From positions 310,001-374,000 of the forward strand of contig CBDFIO010000002.1 in the NCBI GenBank assembly GCA_965248155.1: DNA of 64,000 bases. Reading direction: 5' to 3'. The notes beneath the pieces are model-generated. The model did not search any database. It was not told the origin of the DNA and saw only the letters and a list, made by a program, of their open reading frames with translations. Shown piece by piece: positions 55,232-64,000 of the stretch. The stretch comes from RFSX01 sp965248155 (GTDB lineage: Bacteria; Bacteroidota; Bacteroidia; Chitinophagales; Saprospiraceae). The position numbers and the translations under genes are program-made. Each line of letters opens with the position of its first letter. Positions within the stretch are counted from its first letter, which is position 1.

Positions 55232-57904
55232 TTATCGGAAGGAATTGAACAATCCATCAACATTATTCTGGCCATAATTATACCTTAGGAAACTAAGGTT
55301 TGTGGAGTTTACTCCAATAAAAAAGCTATATGTATCTCGGTTTGGATACCAGGAAAAATTCATATTCCAGCAATGCAATTTTCTTGAAAAACTAATCGCT
55401 GTATAACTTAATCCCTTTTTGACAAAATCATATCCAAAATTTCCAATACTTACGGTCCAATTATCTGTAATTGGTAATGATCCTGTAAAAGCAATAGAAT
55501 GTGTAGTGACCTTTGATTCTGTTACCCCATCGACTGCAAGAATATCATACTTCAATTCATGATTAATTGAGATGTTGTTGAAAAGATCCATCAAGGAAAT
55601 CATCTGTTTTGCAGTTTCACCAGCTGACTGAGCTCCGGATCCCTGATCTGTAGGAGCTTGATTCAAGTTCTGTGGACCACTTTGCCCTGGCCTGGGTGCT
55701 GAATTATTCTGTGAAATAGAAGTGGATTCTTTCTTTTTACCAAAAATTTCCTGCAGTTTTTGAAACTTGAGTCTATTGGAAAGTCTGATGGTTGCACGTT
55801 CTAGTCTCAATAATTTTCCTTCCTCACTCCAAACCGTTTTATTAACAGCTCGATTACTTTCCTCGATATATGGATCGAATGTCCAACTGGTGCTTAATGT
55901 TGTTACCCCATTAAAAAATCGGGATGTACTGCTCATAGATACCGTACTCCACTTCAGACTGTCTGCAGCAAAATTGTAACTTCCATTTATAGTGAAATTG
56001 TCGAATAACTTAAGCTTTTTTACTGTAGAATCTTTCTTTGAGAATGTTTTTAATTCCAAAATATTGGTCAATCGATAGGTGATTTGAGATCTGAGATCCC
56101 CAAATGATGGCGTATTAAAAGGTCCTTTATCAAATCGGGTATATTTTTCAATCCGATCATTTGCAAGATATAGTGTATCGGTATACTGACTTCGTGTATC
56201 AGGAGCAAAGGCATATCCTATATCTGGTTTCATCGTGTGTCTGATCCCTCTTAACCATCCCTTCGCAAAGGTTTTCGTTCCAAAAATCTGTGTGTTTAAA
56301 CTTATTCCGGCACTGTATTGACGAAAATTATCGAAACCCGTTAGCGTCTTCTGAGAGATACTGTCAGAAAAATTCTGAGTGATCGGATCTACCAAAATTG
56401 TATTTTCTTTATTTATTGTATTTAAGACCCAGGTTTCTTCAAGTTGTGCTCTCGGTACAATATTAAAATGTTTGAAAACTCGCGCTGAAAAACCAGTATT
56501 CAGTTTGTGATTCATACCCGTCTTAATATTGTCATACATTTCTGATGTAAAAAGGGTTGTATCTGTCGCTGTTACAAAACTTTTAAATTTCATATCATAG
56601 TCGAAGGAGATTTTTTCGTACCACATTTCCTTATTTGACCCCTTATTCTTCGACTTAAATGGATAAATCGTATTCATATTGAGCTTAACATCCGGCAATG
56701 TTATATTGACTATTCTTGTGCTTGTATTCTGGTTATGGTTCAGACCAAAACTAAATGAAAATGGTGTTCCTGGCATACTATGCCTATAATAGAAGTTTGA
56801 AGTATATGTATTGGTAAGAACACTTTGTGCGTCATTAGCGACTCTACGTTGGTTATTGTTACCAATAATATTTATTGAACCACCTACATCTATATATGGA
56901 TGGGCTTTTGCTTCTTGTTTATGTTGTAGTCTTAATGTAAATCCGGTATTCGATAATGACTGAGCAGTCTCGACATCTTCAGTAATTGTCTTATCATAGG
57001 AAAGATATAATGAGCCGTTGTACTTGTATTTCCTTTTGTAATTGGTGTTGAGATATAAAGCATAACTCCCTCTAGTGTAGAGATCAGCAGTTATTCTTGT
57101 ATGTATATAATCGCTGATCGGAAAATACCACCCCAGTCCTTTAAGACCAAAGCCTTTATTGCGGGAATTAAATTCGTAATCCTGAGGAAATATAAAACCA
57201 GAACTTTTTCCTTGAGTCAATGGAAAGAATCCAAATGGAATCCATATGGGCGTTGGAATTCCGCTAAGTTCAAGATTGGAAGGTCCCATCACAGCAACTT
57301 TATTACTTATATACTTAAATTTCTTAGCTCTAAATCCAAAATGCGGCTCCTCATGAGTACAGGTCGTTATCAACGAACTTTTATTATTAATGACATCCTC
57401 TTCAGAATAAGGGTTCGATTTCGCACTAATATATTTAGTCGTTTTTGCATGTATGACAAACTCGCCTTCTTGAGCCTTGCTGTCAAGAACAATTCCTCTT
57501 TCGTCTTCAAAATTGTATTTCAGACGATTGTAGGTATATTCTTTTCCTCCATCATTAAAACTTGGTTTTTTACCGAATGGATTGAAAGGTGCTTTTTGCG
57601 CATCAGCTACACTGTTTTCAAGATCTAAAACGATATAATCCGCTTTCAATTTTTTGTCTTCATAATCTACAAATGCATTACCATAGAGGTACCACAATTT
57701 ATTTTTATTATCATAAACCTGAGAGTCTAGAGCTCCATGGATTATCTTTGAATTAATAGAACTTTCAGCAAATTTTTCAGTTGAATTATTCGCTGAGTTC
57801 TGAATTAATGTATCAAACCCGATACTTAGCGAATCCTGTGCTTTGGTTCCATATCCAAAGACAGTCAGCACCAATAGAAATGATATTTTTTTGTAGAGAA
57901 TCAA
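55232..57904 (-). CDS. lptD: LPS-assembly protein LptD-like outer-membrane protein
   Basis: This 890-residue protein has a signal peptide (ISFLLVLTVFGYGTKAQDS) and an OstA-like periplasmic beta-jellyroll (about 60-220, LYGNAFVDYEDKKLKADYIVL). A large beta-barrel follows, ending KLHCWNMNFSWYPNRDTYSFF. It would insert lipopolysaccharide into the outer leaflet. A Gln/Asn/Pro-rich linker (APRPGQSGPQNLNQAPTDQG) breaks the barrel near residue 750. Bacteroidota homologues are often annotated 'putative LPS assembly protein LptD'. Confidence 0.9.
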   Translation of the reverse strand: MILYKKISFLLVLTVFGYGTKAQDSLSIGFDTLIQNSANNSTEKFAESSINSKIIHGALDSQVYDNKNKLWYLYGNAFVDYEDKKLKADYIVLDLENSVADAQKAPFNPFGKKPSFNDGGKEYTYNRLKYNFEDERGIVLDSKAQEGEFVIHAKTTKYISAKSNPYSEEDVINNKSSLITTCTHEEPHFGFRAKKFKYISNKVAVMGPSNLELSGIPTPIWIPFGFFPLTQGKSSGFIFPQDYEFNSRNKGFGLKGLGWYFPISDYIHTRITADLYTRGSYALYLNTNYKRKYKYNGSLYLSYDKTITEDVETAQSLSNTGFTLRLQHKQEAKAHPYIDVGGSINIIGNNNQRRVANDAQSVLTNTYTSNFYYRHSMPGTPFSFSFGLNHNQNTSTRIVNITLPDVKLNMNTIYPFKSKNKGSNKEMWYEKISFDYDMKFKSFVTATDTTLFTSEMYDNIKTGMNHKLNTGFSARVFKHFNIVPRAQLEETWVLNTINKENTILVDPITQNFSDSISQKTLTGFDNFRQYSAGISLNTQIFGTKTFAKGWLRGIRHTMKPDIGYAFAPDTRSQYTDTLYLANDRIEKYTRFDKGPFNTPSFGDLRSQITYRLTNILELKTFSKKDSTVKKLKLFDNFTINGSYNFAADSLKWSTVSMSSTSRFFNGVTTLSTSWTFDPYIEESNRAVNKTVWSEEGKLLRLERATIRLSNRLKFQKLQEIFGKKKESTSISQNNSAPRPGQSGPQNLNQAPTDQGSGAQSAGETAKQMISLMDLFNNISINHELKYDILAVDGVTESKVTTHSIAFTGSLPITDNWTVSIGNFGYDFVKKGLSYTAISFSRKLHCWNMNFSWYPNRDTYSFFIGVNSTNLSFLRYNYGQNNVDGLFNSFR

Positions 57905-58134
57905 ATCAAATCGTAAATTACATATTAAATAATTATGTAATGTGTTTTATTTCAATTATGAGCATTGTCCATTCATTTCCCAGCTAAAAATTTTGAGTTA
58001 AACTCATTGTATCAAACTGAAGTTAAATAATCAAAAAACTAATTTTCTATATAAAACGTAATTAACTTGATTTAGTATCTCTCACAAATGCTATAATAGC
58101 ACTTAATAGTTTCGCGTTAATAGTGAATTAATCC

Positions 58135-58142
58135 TAGCTTTG
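58135..58142 (+). promoter_or_regulatory. TAnnTTTG -7 element upstream of mlaD-like gene
   Basis: TAGCTTTG matches the consensus and ends seven bases before the ATG at 58149, which would make a very short leader. A weak -33-like tttc lies near 58110. Confidence 0.4.
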
Positions 58143-58148
58143 CACACT

Positions 58149-59207
58149 ATGAAACGAGAGATTCAAATTGCAATATTAGCAATCATAACACTTGGAGCCT
58201 CAATATGGGGTTTTAAGTTCATTTCAGGTCAGAACTTATTCAGTGGAGACAAAATTTTTTATTCTCAATTCAACAATGTTAAAGACGTTAATACAGCCAC
58301 ACCCGTACTTATTAATGGATTTCAAGTAGGGACGGTAATAAGTATTTTACCTGAATCGGATGATATTAGCAAAATTCGGGTCGGTCTTCAGGTGAAAAAA
58401 GACATACGAATTCCAGATTATACTATTGTAGAATTACGATCATCCAGCCCTCTGGGTGGAAGAGAAATTGAACTTGTCTTTGATAAAATGTGTGATGGTT
58501 CAAATTGTGCTGAAGCCGGATCAGTTCTTGAAGGCAGAACTGTAGGAATTCTTGGGTCATTAATTTCACCAGATGATCTGGACCCTCATATGAAATCTAT
58601 TACCGGATCAATAAATGCCACCCTGGATTCTTTGGGAAGCCCTGATTCTTCAGCACCACTAGATAAGGCCATTTATAATTTGAGCAAGACGCTTGAAAGT
58701 TTGGCAAATACTTCTAAAAGTTTTGAAAACTTAATGGCCAAATCTTCAAAAAATCTTGAAGTAACCTTGTCCAATATGTCTGTATTGACGGAATCATTGG
58801 TTGAGAGTAATGTTAAACTGAGTTCAATTCTAGATAATGTTGATCTTATTACTGAAGACATCAGTAAGGCGTCATTATCAGAGACCATCGAAAAAACGAA
58901 CTCTACTTTTGATCAGGCCTCTGAAAGTTTAAAAGGTTTGGAAATAACCATGGGTGATGCAAGTGCTACGCTAAAAGAACTTCACTCTATCCTGGAGAAG
59001 ATTACCAATGCAGAAGGAAGTCTTGGAAGTCTTGTCAACGATAAGGCTTTATATACGAATATTGAGGAGACAAGCAGAAACCTGAACTTATTACTACAAG
59101 ACATGCGCTTGAATCCGAGAAGATATTTTAAGTTATTTGGTAAAAAGTCACCTGAATATATCTATCCCAATGAAGACCCGGGAAGTCAGAAGTTAGAGGA
59201 TAAGTAA
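58149..59207 (+). CDS. MlaD/MCE-family lipid transport protein
   Basis: The product is about 352 residues from the ATG; an in-frame TTG at 58140 is an alternative. A single N-terminal membrane helix (IQIAILAIITLGASIWGFKFI) is followed by the MCE domain (about 40-120, VKDVNTATPVLINGFQVGTV and ELRSSSPLGGREIELVF). A long helical region with repeated Ser/Leu heptads (about 160-320) comes next. MCE proteins form rings and tunnels that move phospholipids between membranes. The permease and ATPase partners are not in this window. Confidence 0.9.
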   Translation: MKREIQIAILAIITLGASIWGFKFISGQNLFSGDKIFYSQFNNVKDVNTATPVLINGFQVGTVISILPESDDISKIRVGLQVKKDIRIPDYTIVELRSSSPLGGREIELVFDKMCDGSNCAEAGSVLEGRTVGILGSLISPDDLDPHMKSITGSINATLDSLGSPDSSAPLDKAIYNLSKTLESLANTSKSFENLMAKSSKNLEVTLSNMSVLTESLVESNVKLSSILDNVDLITEDISKASLSETIEKTNSTFDQASESLKGLEITMGDASATLKELHSILEKITNAEGSLGSLVNDKALYTNIEETSRNLNLLLQDMRLNPRRYFKLFGKKSPEYIYPNEDPGSQKLEDK

Positions 59208-59222
59208 AAGATTAAGATAGGA

Positions 59223-59477
59223 TTAGGCAATAGCATTGACGAATTTCGTCAATTTCCCTTTTAGGTTCGCCGCTTTATTCTTATGCCAATTATTATTCTT
59301 CGCTAGTTTATCAATCATGCTGATAACTTTTGGAAGATAAGCAGAAGCTTCTTTCTTTTCAGTCATGCTTCTTAGTTTAGCAATAGCTGTTCTGGCAGAC
59401 TTTTTATAATATCTGTTTTGAAGCCTTTTTTTGGCGTCTTGCCTAATTCTCTTTTTTGATGATGCGTGTTGTGTCAT
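59223..59477 (-). CDS. rpsT: 30S ribosomal protein S20
   Basis: This 84-residue, strongly basic protein (ASSKKRIRQDAKKRLQNRYY, then SARTAIAKLRSM) matches S20, which stabilises the 5' domain of 16S rRNA. The start is ATG at 59475-59477, with a TACTTTTG promoter element 25 bases upstream. It converges with the MCE gene. Confidence 0.95.
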   Translation of the reverse strand: MTQHASSKKRIRQDAKKRLQNRYYKKSARTAIAKLRSMTEKKEASAYLPKVISMIDKLAKNNNWHKNKAANLKGKLTKFVNAIA

Positions 59478-59501
59478 CTACATTTTTTTATAATGTGGAT
59501 G

Positions 59502-59509
59502 CAAAAGTA
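59502..59509 (-). promoter_or_regulatory. rpsT: TAnnTTTG -7 element upstream of rpsT
   Basis: TACTTTTG on the minus strand matches the consensus, 24 bases before the S20 start codon. A cttg sequence lies 15 bases further upstream, near the -33 position but not at the ideal spacing. Confidence 0.45.
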
Positions 59510-59659
59510 ATATTTTTTCAAATACAAGGCTTTAATTTTTTATAATTTCGTGATTTATTTCCCTTTCGAAAATTGAGAATGATTTTTGCACAAAAAATGA
59601 AGCTTAAAAAGCAACAATTATTATCACTTACTGATTAGTATTAAAATAGAGATTTCATA

Positions 59660-62398
59660 ATGAAGGATTATTCCTATGTTTTTAATGCCCACCCCAGTTT
59701 TATTGACAGTATGTATGAAAAATACAATACTGATCCCAAATCTATAGAAGAAGGATGGCGTGTATTTTTTGAGGGATTTGAATTTGGTGAAAAGCAGGGA
59801 GCAACGCTGAGCACCGATGGACAGTCTTATCAAATTTCTGAGAAAGAATTTGGAGTATTGTCACTAATTCATGGATTTAGAACGAGAGGTCACCTTTTAT
59901 CCACTACGAATCCCATCCGTGAAAGAAAAGATAGAAAAGCACATTTAAACCTTTCTGATTATAATCTTTCAGAGAACGATCTTGAAAAAAGGTTTGCAGC
60001 AGGTCAGGAAATTGGTATCCCCAATTCGAGCTTACAAGAAATTATTGAGAGGTGCAAAAAACTTTATGCCGGAAATATCGGGTTCGAATATGCACATATT
60101 GAGAATCGAGAAAAAAAACAATGGCTTAGATCAAAAATTGAAAACCGGCAACTGAGCGGCGGATATGGCCTTACAATTAATGAGAAAAAAAGAATCCTCG
60201 ATAAACTTAATGGAGCCGTCATTTTTGAAAAATTTCTACATACAAAATATGTTGGCCAAAAGCGTTTCTCTCTCGAAGGAGGTGAAACAACGATTGCAGC
60301 CTTAGATGCAATAATCAATACAGCAGCTGAATCTAAAGTAGAAGAAGTTGTACTTGGAATGGCTCATAGAGGCAGATTAAATGTATTGGCAAATATCATG
60401 GGTAAGACTTATGAAAACATTTTCAGTGAATTTGAAGGGAATACTTTACCCGATCAAAGCTTTGGAGATGGTGATGTAAAGTATCATCTAGGCTATTCTG
60501 CCATCATAGAAACAAGTTCTAAAGCCAAAATTCATTTAAAAATGGCTCCTAATCCTTCTCATTTAGAGGCTGTAAATCCTGTCGTTGAAGGATTTTCGAG
60601 AGCAAAGGCAGATATTTTATATGATAGTGATTATGATAGAATTCTACCAATTCTGATTCATGGTGATGCAGCCATTGCTGGTCAAGGAGTAGTTTATGAA
60701 ACTGTTCAAATGAGTCAATTAGAAGGATACTACACCGGTGGAACAATACATTTCGTCATTAATAATCAAATTGGCTTTACGACCGATTTTGATGATGCGC
60801 GTTCTTCAACTTATTCCACTGCTTCTGCATCATTGGTTTCGGCACCGGTTTTTCATGTAAATGGTGATGATCCTGAAGCTGTCGTTTTCGCTGTAAAACT
60901 AGCTACTGAGTACAGACAAAAATTCAATAATGATGTCTTTATTGATATGGTTTGTTATCGGAAGCATGGTCATAATGAGGGTGACGATCCAAAATTTACT
61001 CAACCTGAGATGTATGAGATTATTAATAAACATCCTAATCCAAGAGAAATATACGTAGAACGATTAGACAAAAGAGGGGATCTGGATAAGAAGATGTCGA
61101 CTGAAATGGAAAAAGAGTTCTGGGGCCATCTTCAGGACAGGTTGAATCTTGTTAAAGAAAAAACACTACCCTATTCTTATCAAGAACCTGAATTGGCTTG
61201 GAAATCTTTAAATCGTACAAATGATACTAAAGATTTTGAAAAATCACCTGCGACTGGTGTTTCACTTACAAAAGTCAATAAAATTCTCAAACATATATCC
61301 AGCGTCCCACAAGGAATGACTCCCCTGTCAAAAGTAAACAGGCTATTGAAGTCTACAAACAAACTTCTCGACGCAAAAAATTTGGATTGGGCACTTGCAG
61401 AATTATTGGCTTATGGTTCAATCTTAACGGAAGGGAAAGATGTTAGAATGAGTGGTCAGGATGTAAAGAGAGGAACATTTTCTCATAGACACGCCATCTT
61501 CAACGATAAAGAAACTTACAAAGAACACAATCGACTGGATGGTATATCTTCTGAACAGGGGCAATTTAGAATATTCAATAGCCTACTTTCTGAATTTGCT
61601 GTTTTAGGATTTGAATACGGCTATTCTTTGGCATCTCCAAATAGTCTTGTTATATGGGAGGCTCAGTTTGGAGATTTTTACAATGGAGCTCAAACTGTAG
61701 TTGATCAATTTATTAGTGCTGCAGAAAGCAAATGGCAAAGAATGAGTGGATTGGTCTTACTATTACCTCATGGTTATGAAGGCCAAGGTCCGGAACATTC
61801 AAGCGGAAGAATGGAGAGGTTTTTACAATTATCTGCAGAATGTAATTTTGCCGTCGTAAATATGACTACGCCTGCCAATCTGTTCCATGCATTAAGAAGG
61901 CAATTGGCCAGACCTTTTAGGAAGCCTCTGATTGTAATGTCCCCAAAATCTATGTTGAGACATCCCGAAGCCATATCTTCAATAGATGAATTTAAAACTG
62001 GTACCTCTTTTAAAGAAGTTATAGACGATAATTCTGCAATTGCTGAAAAGACAAACAGGTTGGTTCTTTGTTCAGGAAAAATTTACTACGATCTAAACAA
62101 ATTAAAACAAGAGAAAAAGATGAGCAATGTTGCTTTGGTTCGAGTGGAGCAATTGTATCCATTTCCCGAGAAGCAATTAAATGCAATATTTAAAAAATAT
62201 GAAAAAGCTGAAAAGTTTTGGGTGCAAGAAGAATCAGCCAATATGGGTTCCTGGGATTTTCTAATGCGTTATTGGAGGCATGAAAAAATCGAACTAATCT
62301 CAAGGCAAGCCACTTCAAGTCCTGCAACGGGATTCAAAAAAATACACGATAAACAACAGATAGAAATAGTTATGAAAGCCCACGGGCTTTTGGACTAA
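59660..62398 (+). CDS. sucA: 2-oxoglutarate dehydrogenase E1 component
   Basis: This 912-residue thiamine-diphosphate enzyme decarboxylates 2-oxoglutarate in the TCA cycle. The N-terminal E2-binding helix (YVFNAHPSFIDSMYEKYN) is followed by EVVLGMAHRGRLNVLANIMGK. The ThDP site reads GDAAIAGQGVVYETVQMSQLEG with NNQIGFTT. The C-terminal half carries GQDVKRGTFSHRHAI and VLLLPHGYEGQGPEHSSGR. Length is full. The E2 gene (sucB) does not follow; the next gene is on the opposite strand. Confidence 0.97.
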   Translation: MKDYSYVFNAHPSFIDSMYEKYNTDPKSIEEGWRVFFEGFEFGEKQGATLSTDGQSYQISEKEFGVLSLIHGFRTRGHLLSTTNPIRERKDRKAHLNLSDYNLSENDLEKRFAAGQEIGIPNSSLQEIIERCKKLYAGNIGFEYAHIENREKKQWLRSKIENRQLSGGYGLTINEKKRILDKLNGAVIFEKFLHTKYVGQKRFSLEGGETTIAALDAIINTAAESKVEEVVLGMAHRGRLNVLANIMGKTYENIFSEFEGNTLPDQSFGDGDVKYHLGYSAIIETSSKAKIHLKMAPNPSHLEAVNPVVEGFSRAKADILYDSDYDRILPILIHGDAAIAGQGVVYETVQMSQLEGYYTGGTIHFVINNQIGFTTDFDDARSSTYSTASASLVSAPVFHVNGDDPEAVVFAVKLATEYRQKFNNDVFIDMVCYRKHGHNEGDDPKFTQPEMYEIINKHPNPREIYVERLDKRGDLDKKMSTEMEKEFWGHLQDRLNLVKEKTLPYSYQEPELAWKSLNRTNDTKDFEKSPATGVSLTKVNKILKHISSVPQGMTPLSKVNRLLKSTNKLLDAKNLDWALAELLAYGSILTEGKDVRMSGQDVKRGTFSHRHAIFNDKETYKEHNRLDGISSEQGQFRIFNSLLSEFAVLGFEYGYSLASPNSLVIWEAQFGDFYNGAQTVVDQFISAAESKWQRMSGLVLLLPHGYEGQGPEHSSGRMERFLQLSAECNFAVVNMTTPANLFHALRRQLARPFRKPLIVMSPKSMLRHPEAISSIDEFKTGTSFKEVIDDNSAIAEKTNRLVLCSGKIYYDLNKLKQEKKMSNVALVRVEQLYPFPEKQLNAIFKKYEKAEKFWVQEESANMGSWDFLMRYWRHEKIELISRQATSSPATGFKKIHDKQQIEIVMKAHGLLD

Positions 62399-62401
62399 AC
62401 T

Positions 62402-63070
62402 CTATTGTCTACCATTATAAAAGTTTAAGGAAATTCCCCATATTAAGAAGGATTCATTTTTAGGGTCTGATGAGGATACTCCTAATTGATCCGCTAATGG
62501 GGCCAGCTCAATATCTGACAACGGTATTTGTACATAAGGTTTAATTGAGAATCCTACAGAATTATCGCTTTGGAAATTAAATGATAAATTCAATCTCAGA
62601 GTGAATTGGTTATCAGATATAATAGTTTTCTTAAAATCAGAGCTCGCAATCCGATCTTTAATTTTTACTTTATTAACTCCAATCGCACTTCCTATCCCTA
62701 CTATGCCTATATAATTTTCAAAACCTAACGACAATTGATTCATACTATAAAATAGTTCTTCCAGAAACAGACTCCCGTCTATAGTTTCTCCAACAGCTTC
62801 CTTATTCGTTGTATAATTATCCCAAGTCATTTCAAGTGCACTGGCACCCAACTTATATCTTAAGCCCAAAGCGATTCCTTGCATGCCTCCAACATTGTCA
62901 ATCGGCAATTCCAAGATTGTCGAATTGATCGAATTAAAATCCTGAAGTAATGAATTATTTACTGTCGGGGACATAAACCCAAGATTGTAGCCTATTTTGA
63001 TGTTAGCTTGACCTGTTAAGTTAAAAGCCAGTAAAAAGAAAAGCAATATTAAATAGTTAGACTTGCACAT
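62402..63070 (-). CDS. Exported protein, predicted outer-membrane beta-barrel
   Basis: The 222-residue protein has a signal peptide (LILLFFLLAFNLTGQANI) and alternating amphipathic beta-strands (ALEMTWDNYTTN, NQFTLRLNLSFNFQSDNSVGFSIKPYVQIPL) that end ...GISLNFYNGRQ. This is the look of a small porin-like barrel. No specific family is recognised. It ends three bases after the sucA stop on the opposite strand. Confidence 0.7.
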   Translation of the reverse strand: MCKSNYLILLFFLLAFNLTGQANIKIGYNLGFMSPTVNNSLLQDFNSINSTILELPIDNVGGMQGIALGLRYKLGASALEMTWDNYTTNKEAVGETIDGSLFLEELFYSMNQLSLGFENYIGIVGIGSAIGVNKVKIKDRIASSDFKKTIISDNQFTLRLNLSFNFQSDNSVGFSIKPYVQIPLSDIELAPLADQLGVSSSDPKNESFLIWGISLNFYNGRQ

Positions 63071-63138
63071 TATTATTGATAGTTCACTTTAGACAAGTTA
63101 AATTAAATATTTTAGAGTTTAATTCATTTGTTAGGCCT

Positions 63139-64000
63139 ATGTCCAAAAGAAAGAAGAAGAATAAAAGAAATCAAGAAAGAAACTACCCTGTTGTACAGCC
63201 TGTTAAAAAGAAAAAAATTGAGTTTATTCCACTTGAAAAAAAGACGAAATATCTCACCCTTCTGATTTTCATCTCGTTAGCCTTTATCCTCTATTTTCAA
63301 TGTTTGTTTTTTGGATTTGTTCTGGATGATAAAATTGTATTAACCGATAATGCTTATACTAAAAATGGCTTAAACGGACTATGGGATTTATTTACAACTG
63401 AGAGTTTCCAGGGTTATTTTGGAGAACAAAAAAATCTTTTACAAGGAGGGCGATACCGCCCATTATCTTTAATGACTTTCGCTATAGAACATCAATTTTT
63501 TGGACTTAACAGTGCAATAAGTCATCATGTAAATATTCTATTGTATGGTCTTTCCGGTTTTGTAAGTTTTATAACTCTGAGAGGTTTATTTACAGAAAAA
63601 ACATTTGCCAAAAACGCATTGTTCTCGCTTTCTTTTATTGCTTCAATAATTTTTATTGCACATCCAATACATACTGAAGCGGTTGCCAATATCAAGGGTC
63701 GCGATGAGATACTCTCCTTTTTGTTTAGTATGCTTAGTTTACATCAGGCCATTAAATTTTTTGATAAAGGGAAATTGATAAATCTTTTTCTGATGGTTTT
63801 ATGTTTCTTTTTAGGAATCCTGTCAAAAGAAAATACAATTACATTTCTCGCCATTATTCCTTTTGCTCTTATTCTATTCCGAAACAAGAGTAAAAAAAGA
63901 ATTCTTCAGATTGGATTTGCCCTGGTGCTCACTAGCATTGCATATCTTGTTTTAAGGTTTAACATTATTGGATATCTCGTCAATGAAAATCCTTCAACTG
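63139..64000 (+). CDS. GT-C type membrane protein (TMTC/mannosyltransferase-like), 3' end outside window
   Basis: The reading frame is open from the ATG at 63139 to the window edge, at least 287 residues. A very basic N-terminus (MSKRKKKNKRNQERN) precedes a membrane helix. An Asp-Asp pair follows in FGFVLDDKIVLTDNAY, then GGRYRPLSLMTFAIEHQFF and IAHPIHTEAVANIKGRDEIL, the pattern of TMTC/DUF1736-type GT-C glycosyltransferases. Homologues often continue with tetratricopeptide repeats, which would lie outside. It probably uses a lipid-linked sugar donor in the inner membrane. Confidence 0.8.
   Translation, partial: MSKRKKKNKRNQERNYPVVQPVKKKKIEFIPLEKKTKYLTLLIFISLAFILYFQCLFFGFVLDDKIVLTDNAYTKNGLNGLWDLFTTESFQGYFGEQKNLLQGGRYRPLSLMTFAIEHQFFGLNSAISHHVNILLYGLSGFVSFITLRGLFTEKTFAKNALFSLSFIASIIFIAHPIHTEAVANIKGRDEILSFLFSMLSLHQAIKFFDKGKLINLFLMVLCFFLGILSKENTITFLAIIPFALILFRNKSKKRILQIGFALVLTSIAYLVLRFNIIGYLVNENPST

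Noticed and set aside
1..64000. tRNA, rRNA or CRISPR arrays
   Set aside because: Scanning intergenic regions for T-loop-like GTTCRAATC, rRNA landmarks and regularly spaced repeats gave nothing convincing by eye.

Overview
The window comes from a low-GC member of the Bacteroidota, most likely a Saprospiraceae-type organism (inference). The signs are a DUF4249 plus TonB-dependent receptor pair, type IX secretion parts (PorV/PorQ-like, PorP/SprF-like, a gliding-motility type C-terminal sorting domain), a short 288-residue primary sigma factor, and TAnnTTTG promoter elements near several starts.

Region 1 (1-9.6 kb) is accessory and damaged. After the 3' part of a class IV aminotransferase comes a minus-strand block: a pair of overlapping tyrosine recombinase genes (the second missing catalytic residues), a 1.2-kb GC-rich, hairpin-dense stretch without a believable gene, an RHS C-terminal toxin tip cut off exactly at its conserved core motif, and a small possible immunity gene. 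Six copies of a 10-bp repeat lie upstream of the recombinases. A 1464-bp IS3-like element (copy 1) follows and has removed the end of a frameshifted HExxH gene. A SET-domain gene, a DUF4249 gene broken by a 94-bp tandem duplication and its TonB-dependent receptor complete the region.

Region 2 (12-20 kb) holds ordinary metabolism and envelope genes: a cysteine-rich lipoprotein, a quinone-oxidoreductase-like dehydrogenase, a VOC protein, two M28 peptidases, an alpha/beta hydrolase, a WD40-like lipoprotein and a thioredoxin-like protein. At 20.0-22.2 kb a second intact copy of the same IS sits inside the remains of an older copy. The flanks are ends of two unrelated genes (proline-racemase family and a GH113-like glycosidase), which points to an IS-associated deletion.

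Region 3 (22-32 kb) carries a frameshifted GNAT gene, a RibD-like reductase, CBS and NTF2-like proteins, DNA polymerase III delta, a PorV/PorQ family protein, a Lon-substrate-binding-domain protein, type II NADH dehydrogenase and SppA. Region 4 (32.6-39.4 kb) is a giant secreted adhesin pseudogene (in-frame TGA, 1-base frameshift, IS1-family insertion with an 8-bp target duplication) followed by its PorP/SprF-type partner.

Region 5 (39.4-64 kb) is mostly conserved core: acyltransferase, MsrA/MsrB, a frameshifted helix-hairpin-helix protein, an OmpA protein, ComEC and a ComEA-like protein, an ABC exporter, DUF3276, two ExbD proteins, RpoD, Pnp, S15, LptD, an MCE protein, S20, 2-oxoglutarate dehydrogenase E1, and the start of a GT-C membrane protein at the right edge.

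The density of broken genes is high: at least four 1-base frameshifts, two nonsense codons, one 94-bp duplication and several IS events. Many 1-base lesions are in short homopolymers, so sequencing error must be excluded for those. The IS insertions and the duplication are less easily explained that way. I saw no rRNA, tRNA or CRISPR array.
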